Below are positions 1 through 8,283 of a stretch of 64,000 bases of DNA, piece after piece (position 1 is the first letter of the stretch; the number at the start of each line of letters is the position of its first letter). The notes under the pieces are model-generated. The model saw only the letters and a list, made by a program, of their open reading frames with translations. It was not told the origin of the DNA and made no database searches. The DNA comes from Ramlibacter sp. Leaf400. Its GTDB lineage: Bacteria; Pseudomonadota; Gammaproteobacteria; Burkholderiales; Burkholderiaceae_C. Location: assembly GCF_001424545.1 (NCBI RefSeq), contig NZ_LMQL01000003.1, positions 1-64,000 of the forward strand, written 5' to 3'. A program made the position numbers and the translations under genes.

Positions 1-4
1 TCCA

Positions 5-268
5 GCGGCAGGGGGTCCCCGGCGGGGGGCGATTTCTGTGCCGAGCGTCGCGCAGTGGTGCGGGCCCTGCGAGCCCGCGGCAAGCGGGCGCAGCTCGTTG
101 ATGAACAACTGACTCGCGGAAACTGTCTGAACGGAGCGCTGCATCGCAGCGCGCAGTGAGTTTTTTCCGCGAGGGCCCGCACCACTCAAGCGATGCGCGC
201 AGCAATGCGAAGCGTCAGCGAGCTCGGAGAGGCACAGCATGAGCCCCCCGCCGGGGACCCCCTGCCGC
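5..268. repeat. nested palindromic intergenic element
   Basis: A non-coding stretch bounded by a perfect 26-base inverted repeat (5-30 and 243-268). Inside it, 54-68 is the exact reverse complement of 172-186, and 113-122 of 164-173. Two small perfect hairpins lie in the interior: 73-78 with 84-89, and 136-142 with 146-152 around a 3-base loop. The whole can fold as one long branched stem on either strand. The thiolase gene ends at 296, so it lies downstream of that gene's stop. It may be a mobile non-autonomous repeat, a structured RNA or a complex terminator. I see no second copy in this window, and no convincing protein in it. Confidence 0.75.
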
Positions 269-295
269 AGGCCACGAACAGTCGATCAGTCCTGA

Positions 296-1477
296 TTAAC
301 TCAAAGCCTCAACAATCGTCACATTCGCCATCCCCCCGCCCTCACACATCGTCTGCAACCCCCACCGCCCCTTGCGCTGCTGCAGCACATTCAAAAGCGT
401 CGTCATCAGCTTCGCCCCCGACGCCCCCAGCGGATGACCGAGCGCGATCGCCCCCCCATTCACGTTCAACCGCGCCGGATCCGCCCCCAGCACCTGCAAC
501 CACGCCAGCGGCACCGGCGCGAAAGCCTCGTTGACCTCGTACGCATCGATGTCCTCGATCTTCATCCCCGCCTTGCGCAGCGCCGCCTGCGTCGCCGGGA
601 TCGGCGCCTCCAGCATCACGACGGGGTCGTGCCCCATCACCGACAGGTGGTGGATGCGCGCCAGCGGCTTGAGGTTGAAGGTCTTCAGCGCCTTCTCGCT
701 GACCACCATCACGCCCGCCGCCCCGTCGCACAGCTGGCTGGCGCTGGCCGCCGTGATCACGCCATCGGGCTGCAGCAGCTTCACGCCGGCGATGCCTTCC
801 AGCGAGGCATCGAACCGGATGCCCTCGTCGACGGTGTGCAGCTGGTCGGACACGGCCTCGCCCTGCTTCCACGCCCGCACCGGCAGGATCTCGGCATCGA
901 AGCGACCGCCCTCCGCCGCGGCCTTGGCGCGCCGATGGCTCTCCAGCGCGTAGGCATCGAGCTGCTCCTTCTTCTGCCCGTACTTGCGCGCGATCATCTC
1001 CGCGCCCATGAACTGGCTGAACTCCACGCCCGGGTAGCGCTGCTGGATCTTCGGGCTCATGTAGAAGCCCAGGCCGTTCTTGCGCGGCAGTTCGCTGGAG
1101 GTGAACATGGGCACGCGCGTCATGCTCTCCACGCCGGCGGCGATCACCACGTCCTGCGTGCCCGACATCACCGCCTGCGCCGCGAACTGCAGCGCCTGCT
1201 GCGACGAGCCGCACTGGCGGTCCATCGACGTGCCCGGCACCGACTCGGGCAGCTTCGAGGCCAGCACCGCGTTGCGCGCCACGTTGGTGGACTGCTCGCC
1301 CACCTGGCTCACGCAGCCCATCAGCACGTCTTCCACCGCCGCGGGATCGATGCCGGTGCGGTCCACCAGCGCATCGAGCACCTCGGCGGCAAGGTCCACG
1401 GGATGCCACCCGGACAGGCGGCCGTTGCGGCGGCCGCCGGCCGTGCGGGTGGCGGCGACGATGAAGGCTTCGGGCAT
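296..1477 (-). CDS. thiolase family acetyl-CoA C-acyltransferase
   Basis: Full-length thiolase, 393 residues, the usual size. It would catalyse reversible thiolytic cleavage or condensation of acyl-CoA in the cytoplasm, as in beta-oxidation or acetoacetyl-CoA formation. The nucleophilic cysteine is C89 in DRQCGSSQQ. The two other active-site residues are H348 in GHPLGASG and C378 in CEGGG near the C-terminus. The start at 1477 has an AGGAG six bases upstream. It stands alone, divergent from a glutathione transferase 77 bases away, with no fadB or other beta-oxidation partner beside it. Chain-length preference cannot be read from the sequence, so FadA-, AtoB- and PaaJ-like roles all remain open. 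Confidence 0.92.
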   Translation of the reverse strand: MPEAFIVAATRTAGGRRNGRLSGWHPVDLAAEVLDALVDRTGIDPAAVEDVLMGCVSQVGEQSTNVARNAVLASKLPESVPGTSMDRQCGSSQQALQFAAQAVMSGTQDVVIAAGVESMTRVPMFTSSELPRKNGLGFYMSPKIQQRYPGVEFSQFMGAEMIARKYGQKKEQLDAYALESHRRAKAAAEGGRFDAEILPVRAWKQGEAVSDQLHTVDEGIRFDASLEGIAGVKLLQPDGVITAASASQLCDGAAGVMVVSEKALKTFNLKPLARIHHLSVMGHDPVVMLEAPIPATQAALRKAGMKIEDIDAYEVNEAFAPVPLAWLQVLGADPARLNVNGGAIALGHPLGASGAKLMTTLLNVLQQRKGRWGLQTMCEGGGMANVTIVEALS

Positions 1478-1554
1478 GGCAGTCTCCTGGTTTCGAATCG
1501 CTGATTCTGCCGCGCCAGGACGGCGGCTATGCTCGCGCTGGAGACACCGCCACG

Positions 1555-2223
1555 ATGACCACCCTGCACCACTGCGTCAGCGCCCGCTCGTTCCGCCCCC
1601 TGTGGACCCTGGAGGAGCTCGGCGTCCCATACGACCTTCGCATGCTGCCCTTCCCCCCGCGCGTGCACGCCAAGACCTACCTGCAAGACAACCCGCTGGG
1701 CACCATCCCGCTGCTGGTGGACGGCGACACGCGCATGACGGAATCGGCCGCCATCTGCCAGTACCTGTGCGCGCGCCATGCGCCCACGCCGCTGCAGGTC
1801 GAACCGACCGAGCCGGACTTCGGCGCCTGGCTGAACTACCTGCATTTCGGCGAGGCCACGCTGACCTTCCCCCAGACGCTGGTGCTGCGCTATTCGCGCT
1901 TCGAGCCCGAGGACCGGCGCCAGCCCCAGGTGGCACAGGACTACGCCCGGTGGTTCCTGGCGCGCCTGCGCGGCGTGGAGGCGCGGCTGGCCGGGCGCGA
2001 GCACCTGGCCGCGGGGCGCTTCACCATCGCCGACGTGTCGGTGGGCTATGCCCTGCTGCTGGCCAGCCTGCTCGACCTGTCGCCGCAGTTCCCGGACAAC
2101 GTGCGCGCGTACTGGGCGCGGCTGCAGGAGCGCGAAGGCTTCCAGCGGGCGATGCGCGCGCAGGACGAAGCGGCGCGCGCACAAGGCGTCTCGACGTTGC
2201 CGCCGACCGCCGCCTCGGCCTAG
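1555..2223 (+). CDS. glutathione S-transferase family protein
   Basis: A 222-residue two-domain glutathione transferase. The N-terminal thioredoxin-like half (about 1-80) carries the NPLGTIPLLVDG cis-proline loop and the glutathione-binding TESAAICQYL segment. The all-helical C-terminal half (about 90-210) contains the AAGRFTIADVSVGYAL N-capping motif. It would conjugate or isomerise substrates with glutathione in the cytoplasm; the substrate is unknown. The gene diverges from the thiolase and is followed 71 bases later by a NUDIX hydrolase on the same strand, which could be co-transcribed. The first methionine fits the usual N-terminus of the family. Confidence 0.9.
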   Translation: MTTLHHCVSARSFRPLWTLEELGVPYDLRMLPFPPRVHAKTYLQDNPLGTIPLLVDGDTRMTESAAICQYLCARHAPTPLQVEPTEPDFGAWLNYLHFGEATLTFPQTLVLRYSRFEPEDRRQPQVAQDYARWFLARLRGVEARLAGREHLAAGRFTIADVSVGYALLLASLLDLSPQFPDNVRAYWARLQEREGFQRAMRAQDEAARAQGVSTLPPTAASA

Positions 2224-2294
2224 GCGAATGTCGTTGTGGCGATTCCGCACGGCCGGGCCGGGGACGCGGCGGCGCCCGGCGACAATGGCCCCGG

Positions 2295-2954
2295 ATGGAG
2301 CTGAACGAGTCGTTGCGTGAGTCGGTGCGCGAGAGCCTGAGGGCTTTCGACGTCCGTCGCTCGCCGCCTTCCGCCCACCACGCCGCCGCCGTGGTCGTCG
2401 CACTGGTCGAGGAAGGATTGGGCGCCGTCGTCGACGGACTCTCCGCGCCCGCCACCTGGAGCCGCGAGGCCGCCCTGCTGCTCACCCGCCGCGCCGCCCA
2501 CATGAACCGCCACTCGGGCCAGTGGGCCCTGCCCGGCGGGCGCATCGACGAGGGCGAAACCCCGGAAGCCGCCGCGCTTCGCGAGTTGCACGAAGAAGTC
2601 GGCCTTCGGCTCGAACCGGCCGAGGTGCTGGGCCGGCTGGACGACTACGTCACGCATTCCGGCTTCGTCATCACGCCCGTGGTGGTGTGGGCCGGCACGG
2701 CCGCGGAACTGGCGCCCAACCCGGCCGAGGTCGCCAGCATCCACCGCATCCGCGTGCGCGAGTTCATGCGCGAAGACGCGCCGCTGCTCGAACCGTCCGA
2801 GGACCCCGGCCGCCAGATCCTGCGCATGCCGGTGGGCCGCCACTGGATCGCCGCGCCGACGGCGGCGGTGATCTACCAGTTCCGCGAGCTGTGCATCGCC
2901 GGCCGCGCCACGCGGGTGGCGCATTTCGACCAGCCGGTGTTCGCCAGGCGCTGA
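2295..2954 (+). CDS. NUDIX hydrolase (CoA pyrophosphatase-like)
   Basis: A 219-residue NUDIX hydrolase with a perfect box at residues 82-104: G, five residues, E, seven residues, then RELHEEVGL. These glutamates bind the catalytic magnesium. The length and the LLLTRRA strand followed by a proline-glycine-rich turn before the box resemble the CoA/NADH pyrophosphatase branch, but the substrate is not proven. I chose the ATG at 2295 because the reading frame upstream runs through the glutathione transferase gene. A GACAAT hexamer lies at 2281-2286, eight bases before the ATG, and could be the -10 of a nearly leaderless transcript. Its end is only four bases from the stop of the convergent nitronate monooxygenase-like gene. 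Confidence 0.88.
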   Translation: MELNESLRESVRESLRAFDVRRSPPSAHHAAAVVVALVEEGLGAVVDGLSAPATWSREAALLLTRRAAHMNRHSGQWALPGGRIDEGETPEAAALRELHEEVGLRLEPAEVLGRLDDYVTHSGFVITPVVVWAGTAAELAPNPAEVASIHRIRVREFMREDAPLLEPSEDPGRQILRMPVGRHWIAAPTAAVIYQFRELCIAGRATRVAHFDQPVFARR

Positions 2955-2958
2955 GTCC

Positions 2959-3933
2959 TCAGATCACCATGCCGGGCAGGCGCTTGGTGATCAGCGCGCG
3001 GGCCTCGGCCATGATGCGTTCGATCAGTTCCGCGCAGGTCGGCACGTCGCGGATCAGGCCGGCCACCATGCCGCAGGACCAGACGCCGGCATCCATCTCG
3101 CCCTGCTGCATGATCCTCGGGTAGACGCCCGCGACCTCGCCGAGGATGTCGTTGAAGGTGACGGCCGCGCCCAGGGCCTTCTCCTTTTCCAGCAGCCGCT
3201 CGGTGGCCGCGTTGTTCAGCACCCGCTCGGTGTTGCGCAGCGGGCGCATCACCAGGCGCGTGTCCAGTTCGCTCGCGGCGACCAGGGCGTCCTTGACGTT
3301 CTGGTGGATCGGCGCTTCCTTCGTGGCCATGAAGCGGGTGCCCATGTTCATGCCTTCGGCGCCCAGCGCGAGCGCCGCCACCAGCGAGCGGCCGTCGGCC
3401 ATGCCGCCCGAGGCGACGAAAGGGATCTTCAGTTCCTCGGCCGCGCGCGGCAGCAGGATGAAGTTGGGGATGTCGTCCTCGCCGGGATGGCCGCCGCATT
3501 CGAAGCCGTCCACGCTCACCGCGTCGCAGCCGATCGATTCGGCCTTGAGCGCATGGCGCACCGAGGTGCACTTGTGGATCACCTTGATGCCGGCTTCCTG
3601 GAGCGCGGGCAGCCATTTCTGCGGGTTGTTGCCGGCGGTCTCGACGATCTTCACGCCGCCTTCGACGATGGCCTTCACGTACCCCGGGTAGTCCGGCGGC
3701 TTGACCGCGGGCAGGAAGGTGAGGTTCACGCCGAAGGGCTTGTCCGTCATCGCCCGGCAGCGGGCGATCTCGCGCGCCAGGTCCTCGGGCGTGCGCTGCG
3801 TGAGGCCGGTGATGATGCCCAGGCCGCCCGCGTTGGACACGGCCGCCGCCAGCTCGGCGAAGCCGACGAAATGCATGCCGCCCTGGATGATCGGGTAACG
3901 GATGCCGAACAGCTCGGTGATCCTCGTCTTCAT
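2959..3933 (-). CDS. nitronate monooxygenase / 2-nitropropane dioxygenase family protein
   Basis: An FMN-dependent TIM-barrel enzyme of 324 residues. Recognisable elements are the N-terminal YPIIQGGMHFVG segment, GFECGGHPGEDD around the flavin, and SGGMADGRSL followed by GMNMGTRFMAT, which binds the FMN phosphate. Family members oxidise alkyl nitronates, but relatives act on other substrates or as enoyl reductases, so specificity is open. The start at 3933 is preferred over an upstream in-frame ATG because AAGGAG sits seven bases before it and the protein then begins at the normal family N-terminus. It is convergent with the NUDIX gene and lies downstream of a terminator-like hairpin. Confidence 0.88.
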   Translation of the reverse strand: MKTRITELFGIRYPIIQGGMHFVGFAELAAAVSNAGGLGIITGLTQRTPEDLAREIARCRAMTDKPFGVNLTFLPAVKPPDYPGYVKAIVEGGVKIVETAGNNPQKWLPALQEAGIKVIHKCTSVRHALKAESIGCDAVSVDGFECGGHPGEDDIPNFILLPRAAEELKIPFVASGGMADGRSLVAALALGAEGMNMGTRFMATKEAPIHQNVKDALVAASELDTRLVMRPLRNTERVLNNAATERLLEKEKALGAAVTFNDILGEVAGVYPRIMQQGEMDAGVWSCGMVAGLIRDVPTCAELIERIMAEARALITKRLPGMVI

Positions 3934-3984
3934 CTGCGCTCCTTGGGTAGGGCACCGCCCGCGCGTGCCGCGGCCCAATGTAGC

Positions 3985-4027
3985 AAAGCGCCGCCGCGCA
4001 GGCTTGTCACCTGCGCGGCGGCGCTTT
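3985..4027 (-). terminator. strong intrinsic terminator hairpin
   Basis: A perfect 18-base inverted repeat with a 7-base loop (3985-4002, 4010-4027), very GC-rich and flanked by A/T runs. It lies 38 bases past the stop of the DUF4382 gene on the minus strand and would separate that gene from the one ending at 2959. The longer T run lies on the plus-strand side, so it may act in both directions. Confidence 0.7.
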
Positions 4028-4064
4028 TTCGTTTTCAGGCGCGTTTCAGGCGCCTGTCACGGCC

Positions 4065-5258
4065 TCAGGGCGCGAACTCGAGGTCGACGACCTGGTTCGC
4101 GGTCGAGACGTCCGCATCCCGGGAGACGTCGACCCTGTCCGGCGCACTCGCCTTCAGGCGGTACTTGCCGGCCACGGCGCTGTCGGGCGCGAAGCTCAGC
4201 GTGCCGGTGGCCGCATACGGCGCCTTCACAGGCGCGTCGGCGGGCAGCTTCAGGGTGTAGGTGGCATTGGTCGCGTCCACCGGGGTGCTGGCCACCTCGA
4301 TGGTCGGGCCGCCGGTCAGCGCCTGGCTCGCACGAACCTGCGCGTCCAGCACCAGCGTGGCCGTTCCGCTGCCCACCGACGCCGTGCCCGTCACGTCACG
4401 CACGGTGGAGACCGGCGGCAGGATGGCGGTCGAGGTGCCGTTGACCACCGTCGTCGTGGCCGTGACCGGCACGCTGGTGACCACCGCCGTGCTGCGGCCT
4501 TCGGAGGCGATCACCACGTCGTAGCTGCCGGCCGGCAGGAACGGGAGCACGAACTTGCCGGTGGCGTCGGGCACCGTGGAGCGCAGCACCACGCCGCCCT
4601 GCTGGGCCGACACGCGGGTGCCGTTGAGCGTCAGCGTGGTCGACACGTAGCCCTGGATGCCGGTGTTCACGCGCTCGGCCACGCGGATGACCGGCTTGAG
4701 GTTGTAGGCGCCCGTGCCGCCCGCCGTCACCACGGAGCTGCAGGCGTCGAAGTCGAGCACCAGGTCGGCCAGGCCGCCGGCCGCGACTTCGAACTTGGTC
4801 TTGAGCTTGAGCCCGCTCTGCTGCGCGCTGGGCGTGCGCAGCGGCACGAGTGCGGAGCCGGTGGGCTGTACCGCATTGGCCAGGGGCGTGGCGCCACCGT
4901 TCTCGGAGAGCACCAGGCGGACCTGGTTGTAGCTGCCGGCCGGAAGCGTGGTCTGGCCCAGTTCCTCCAGCACGCCGTTGGTGAGCTCCAGCAGGTCCAG
5001 GCGCTTGGGCTGCGCCAGGACGATCTCCTCCCAGCCGGCTTCGCCGTCGCCCGCGCTGTCGCTCTTGTGCACCCGCACCTTCTCGACGGTGACATACACG
5101 TGGTCGTAGCCGCAGCTGGGCGCATCGGTCAGGGCCATGCGCAGGCTGCCCTGCGCGACGGTGCTGTCACCACCCCCGCCGCCGCCACAGGCGGCCAGCA
5201 GGCCCGCCGTGATCGCCGCCATCGCGCCGGTCAGGCGCAGTCCCTTCTTCGTTTGCAT
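4065..5258 (-). CDS. DUF4382 domain lipoprotein
   Basis: A 397-residue exported lipoprotein. The N-terminus has a basic start, a hydrophobic stretch and a lipobox LLAAC with lipid-attachment Cys24, followed by a glycine run. Residues about 35-190 look like a DUF4382 domain, with the opening SLRMALTDAPSCGYDHVYVT and the LPAGSYNQVRLVL motif. The remainder reads as carboxypeptidase-regulatory-like beta domains (FLPAGSYDVVIAS). No enzyme function is evident; such proteins are usually extracytoplasmic and of unknown role. The ATG at 5258 has GAGGAG seven bases upstream and starts directly at the signal peptide, so the longer upstream reading frame is rejected. It is transcribed alone and followed by a strong hairpin. 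Confidence 0.82.
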   Translation of the reverse strand: MQTKKGLRLTGAMAAITAGLLAACGGGGGGDSTVAQGSLRMALTDAPSCGYDHVYVTVEKVRVHKSDSAGDGEAGWEEIVLAQPKRLDLLELTNGVLEELGQTTLPAGSYNQVRLVLSENGGATPLANAVQPTGSALVPLRTPSAQQSGLKLKTKFEVAAGGLADLVLDFDACSSVVTAGGTGAYNLKPVIRVAERVNTGIQGYVSTTLTLNGTRVSAQQGGVVLRSTVPDATGKFVLPFLPAGSYDVVIASEGRSTAVVTSVPVTATTTVVNGTSTAILPPVSTVRDVTGTASVGSGTATLVLDAQVRASQALTGGPTIEVASTPVDATNATYTLKLPADAPVKAPYAATGTLSFAPDSAVAGKYRLKASAPDRVDVSRDADVSTANQVVDLEFAP

Positions 5259-5415
5259 GCCATCTCCTCTCGTTAAGGAGCGGCGATGCTCTACGGTAGA
5301 CACGGATGGGCTTGCGTCCATCCGTAACAAAAGCATCCCGAAGCAGCGGCGGGACGGGTTGGGTAACGTTCGGTTTCGACTGCCTGTGATCTTTTCCCAA
5401 CCCCAACCACCGGTC

Positions 5416-8283
5416 TCACGGCTGCACCCGCGCCTGCGGGGCGCCGGTTCCGTAGCCGGCGGGCAGGCGTGGCGAGCCACCGGGGACCACCTTCACCGCG
5501 CAGTACTTGAACTCCGGGATCTTGCCGAAGGGATCGAGCGCCGGATTGGTCATCAGGTTGGCCGCAGCCTCGTAGTACGCGAACGGGATGAACACCGCGC
5601 CACCCGGCGTGCCGTCGTCGCGGCGCACGTGCAGCGCGACTTCGCCGCGCCGCGATCGCACTGTGGCCACGTCGCCCGGCTGCAGGCCCAGGCGGCGCAG
5701 GTCCTCCCCGTTCATGGAGACGGTGGCCATGGGCTCCAGCGCATCGAGCACCGCCGCCCGCCGCGTCATGCTGCCGGTGTGCCAGTGCTCCAGCTGGCGG
5801 CCGGTGATCAGCACGAAGGGGAAGTCGGCATCGGGCCGCTCGTCGGCCGGGATGATGTCGGCCGGCACCAGCTTCACGCGGCCGTCGGGCGTGGGGAAGC
5901 GGTCGGCGAAGACGATGGGCTGGCCGGGGTCGTCCTCCGCCAGGCAAGGGTAGGTGACGCTGGATTCGCGCTCCAGCCGCTCCCAGGAGATCCCGGCAAT
6001 GACCGCGTGCATGGCCTGCCGCATCTCCTCGTACACCGCGGCCACGCCGCACTCCTCGCCTTCATAGCGCCAGTCCAGGCCCATGCGCCGGGCGATCTCC
6101 TGGATGATCCACAGGTCCGGCCGGGCGTCGCCGGGCGGGTCGATGGCGCGACGGCCCAGTTGCACCATGCGGTCGGTGTTGCTCACCGTGCCGGTCTTTT
6201 CCGGCCAGGCCGAGGCGGGCAGCACCACGTCGGCCAGCCAGGCCGTCTCGGTCATGAAGATGTCCTGCACCACCAGGTGCGAGAGGCTGGCGAGCGCCTC
6301 GCGGGCGTGGTTCAGGTCCGGGTCGCTCATCGCGGGGTTCTCGCCCATGACGTACATGCCGCGTATCTTGTGCGGGTCGGCGTCGTCGGCCAGGACCTTG
6401 TCCATGATCTCCACCACCGTGTAGCCGGGGCGGGCGTCCAGCGGCGTGTCCCAGAACTTCTCGAACCAGGCGCGGGCCTGCGGGTCGTCCACGCGCTGGT
6501 AGTTGGGCAGCATCATCGGGATCAGCCCGGCGTCGCTGGCGCCCTGCACGTTGTTCTGGCCGCGCAGCGGATGCAGGCCGCTGCCGGGCTTGCCGATCTG
6601 GCCGGCGACGCCGGCCAGCGCGATCAGGCAGCGCGCGTTGTCGGTGCCGTGCACGTGCTGGCTCACGCCCATGCCCCACAGGATCATCGCGGCCTTGGCC
6701 CTGGCGTAGGCGCGCGCCACCTCGCGCAGCGTCTGCGCCGGAACGCCGCAGACCGGCGCCATCGCCTCCGGGCTGTAGCCGCGCACGTTCTCGCGCAGCG
6801 CCTCGAAGTTGCTGGCGCGCTCGCGCACGAAGGCCTCGTCGGCCAGCCCTTCCTCGAGGATGGTGTGGATCAGCGCGTTGAGCACGGCCACGTCGGTGTC
6901 GGGCTTGAACTGCAGCACGCGCCAGGCATGGCGGCCCAGGTCGGTGACGCGCGGGTCGGCCAGCACGATCTTCGTGCCGCGCTGGGCCGCGTTCTTCATC
7001 CAGGTGGCGGCGACCGGGTGGTTGCCGGTGGGGTTGGAGCCGATCACCAGGATCAGCTCGGCCTGCGCCACGTCGTTGACCTGGTTGCTGACCGCGCCGG
7101 AGCCCACGCCTTCCAGCAGCGCCGCCACGCTGGAGGCATGGCACAGGCGCGTGCAGTGGTCGACGTTGTTGCTTCGGAAGCCCGTGCGAACCAGCTTCTG
7201 GAACAGGTAGGCCTCCTCGTTGCTGCCCTTGGCCGAGCCGAAGCCGGCCAGCGCCTTGGGGCCGTGGGCGTCACGCAGGCGGGCCAGGCCGCCGGCGGCG
7301 AGGTCCAGCGCTTCTTCCCAGCTGGCCTCGCGGAACACCGCCTGCCAGTTCGCCGGGTCGGGCGCCTGCGACGGGTCCTTGGGGACGCCGGGCTTGCGCA
7401 CCAGCGGTTTGGTCAGGCGCTGCTCGTGGTGCACGTAGTCGTGGCCGAAGCGGCCCTTGACGCACAGGCGGCCGTGGTTGGCCGGGCCGTCGCGGCCGTC
7501 GACGCTGACAATCTTCTCGTCGCGAACGTTGTAGGTGACCAGGCACCCCACGCCGCAGAACGGGCAGACCGAATCCACCTTGCGGTCCACCGCCTGGGAG
7601 CCGATCATGGTCTTGGGCATCAGCGCGCCGGTGGGACAGGCCTGCACGCATTCGCCGCAGGCCACGCAGGTGCTCTCGCCCATGGGATCGTCGAGGTCGA
7701 ACACGATCTTGCTGTCCAGGCCCCGGCGGGCGTAGCCGATGACGTCGTTGACCTGTTCCTCGCGGCAGGCGCGCACGCAGCGCGTGCACTGGATGCAGGC
7801 GTCAAGGTTGACCGCCATCGCGGGATGGGAGAGGTCCGGCAGCGGGAGATCGCGACGCAGGGCGGTGAGTTCGGGGCGGGGGGTGATGCCCAGGCGCGCC
7901 GCCCACAGGGAGAGTTCGCCGTGCTGGCCGGCGTCGGGAGCACCCCCGTCCCCGTCGTTCCACTTGTACCCCCGCTCCGGCAGGTCCGCCAGCAGCATCT
8001 CGACCACCATGCGCTGGCTCTTTCGCGCGCGTTCGCTCACGGCCTTCACGTCCATCCCCGGCGTGACCGCGCGGCAGCAACTGGGCGCCAGCACGCGCTC
8101 GCCCGCCACCTCGACCACGCACGCACGGCAGTTGCCGTCCGGCCGCAGTCCTTCCTTGAAGCACAGGTGCGGGATGTCCACGCCGACGCGGCGCGCCGCC
8201 TGCAGGATGGTCTCGCCCTTCAGGGCCTGCACCTTCACGCCGTCGAGCGTGAAGTCCACCAGGGGCATGTCAGGAGATTTCAT
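5416..8283 (-). CDS. fdsA: NAD-dependent formate dehydrogenase, molybdenum alpha subunit
   Basis: The 955-residue catalytic subunit that oxidises formate to CO2. An N-terminal [2Fe-2S] ferredoxin domain carries C41, C52, C55 and C69. Two [4Fe-4S] motifs follow (CIQCTRCVRAC and CVACGECVQACP), then CPFCGVGC at the start of the bis-MGD molybdopterin domain. The metal ligand is cysteine in NNVDHCTRLCHASS, not selenocysteine. The C-terminus is the molydopterin dinucleotide-binding domain. It overlaps the gene upstream by 14 bases, so the two are translationally coupled. A second ATG at 8268 is an equally plausible start; neither has a clear ribosome site. No fdsC (sulfurtransferase/chaperone) or fdsD follows, which is unlike the usual fdsGBACD order. 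Confidence 0.93.
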   Translation of the reverse strand: MKSPDMPLVDFTLDGVKVQALKGETILQAARRVGVDIPHLCFKEGLRPDGNCRACVVEVAGERVLAPSCCRAVTPGMDVKAVSERARKSQRMVVEMLLADLPERGYKWNDGDGGAPDAGQHGELSLWAARLGITPRPELTALRRDLPLPDLSHPAMAVNLDACIQCTRCVRACREEQVNDVIGYARRGLDSKIVFDLDDPMGESTCVACGECVQACPTGALMPKTMIGSQAVDRKVDSVCPFCGVGCLVTYNVRDEKIVSVDGRDGPANHGRLCVKGRFGHDYVHHEQRLTKPLVRKPGVPKDPSQAPDPANWQAVFREASWEEALDLAAGGLARLRDAHGPKALAGFGSAKGSNEEAYLFQKLVRTGFRSNNVDHCTRLCHASSVAALLEGVGSGAVSNQVNDVAQAELILVIGSNPTGNHPVAATWMKNAAQRGTKIVLADPRVTDLGRHAWRVLQFKPDTDVAVLNALIHTILEEGLADEAFVRERASNFEALRENVRGYSPEAMAPVCGVPAQTLREVARAYARAKAAMILWGMGVSQHVHGTDNARCLIALAGVAGQIGKPGSGLHPLRGQNNVQGASDAGLIPMMLPNYQRVDDPQARAWFEKFWDTPLDARPGYTVVEIMDKVLADDADPHKIRGMYVMGENPAMSDPDLNHAREALASLSHLVVQDIFMTETAWLADVVLPASAWPEKTGTVSNTDRMVQLGRRAIDPPGDARPDLWIIQEIARRMGLDWRYEGEECGVAAVYEEMRQAMHAVIAGISWERLERESSVTYPCLAEDDPGQPIVFADRFPTPDGRVKLVPADIIPADERPDADFPFVLITGRQLEHWHTGSMTRRAAVLDALEPMATVSMNGEDLRRLGLQPGDVATVRSRRGEVALHVRRDDGTPGGAVFIPFAYYEAAANLMTNPALDPFGKIPEFKYCAVKVVPGGSPRLPAGYGTGAPQARVQP

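Noticed and set aside
193-534. 113-codon frame in and beyond the palindromic element
   Set aside because: Its translation is low-complexity Pro/Ser/Ala, and it overlaps the 3' end of thiolase and half of the palindrome.
7141-7170. Possible selenocysteine site in formate dehydrogenase
   Set aside because: The active-site position is a cysteine codon in NNVDHCTRLCH, with no in-frame TGA.
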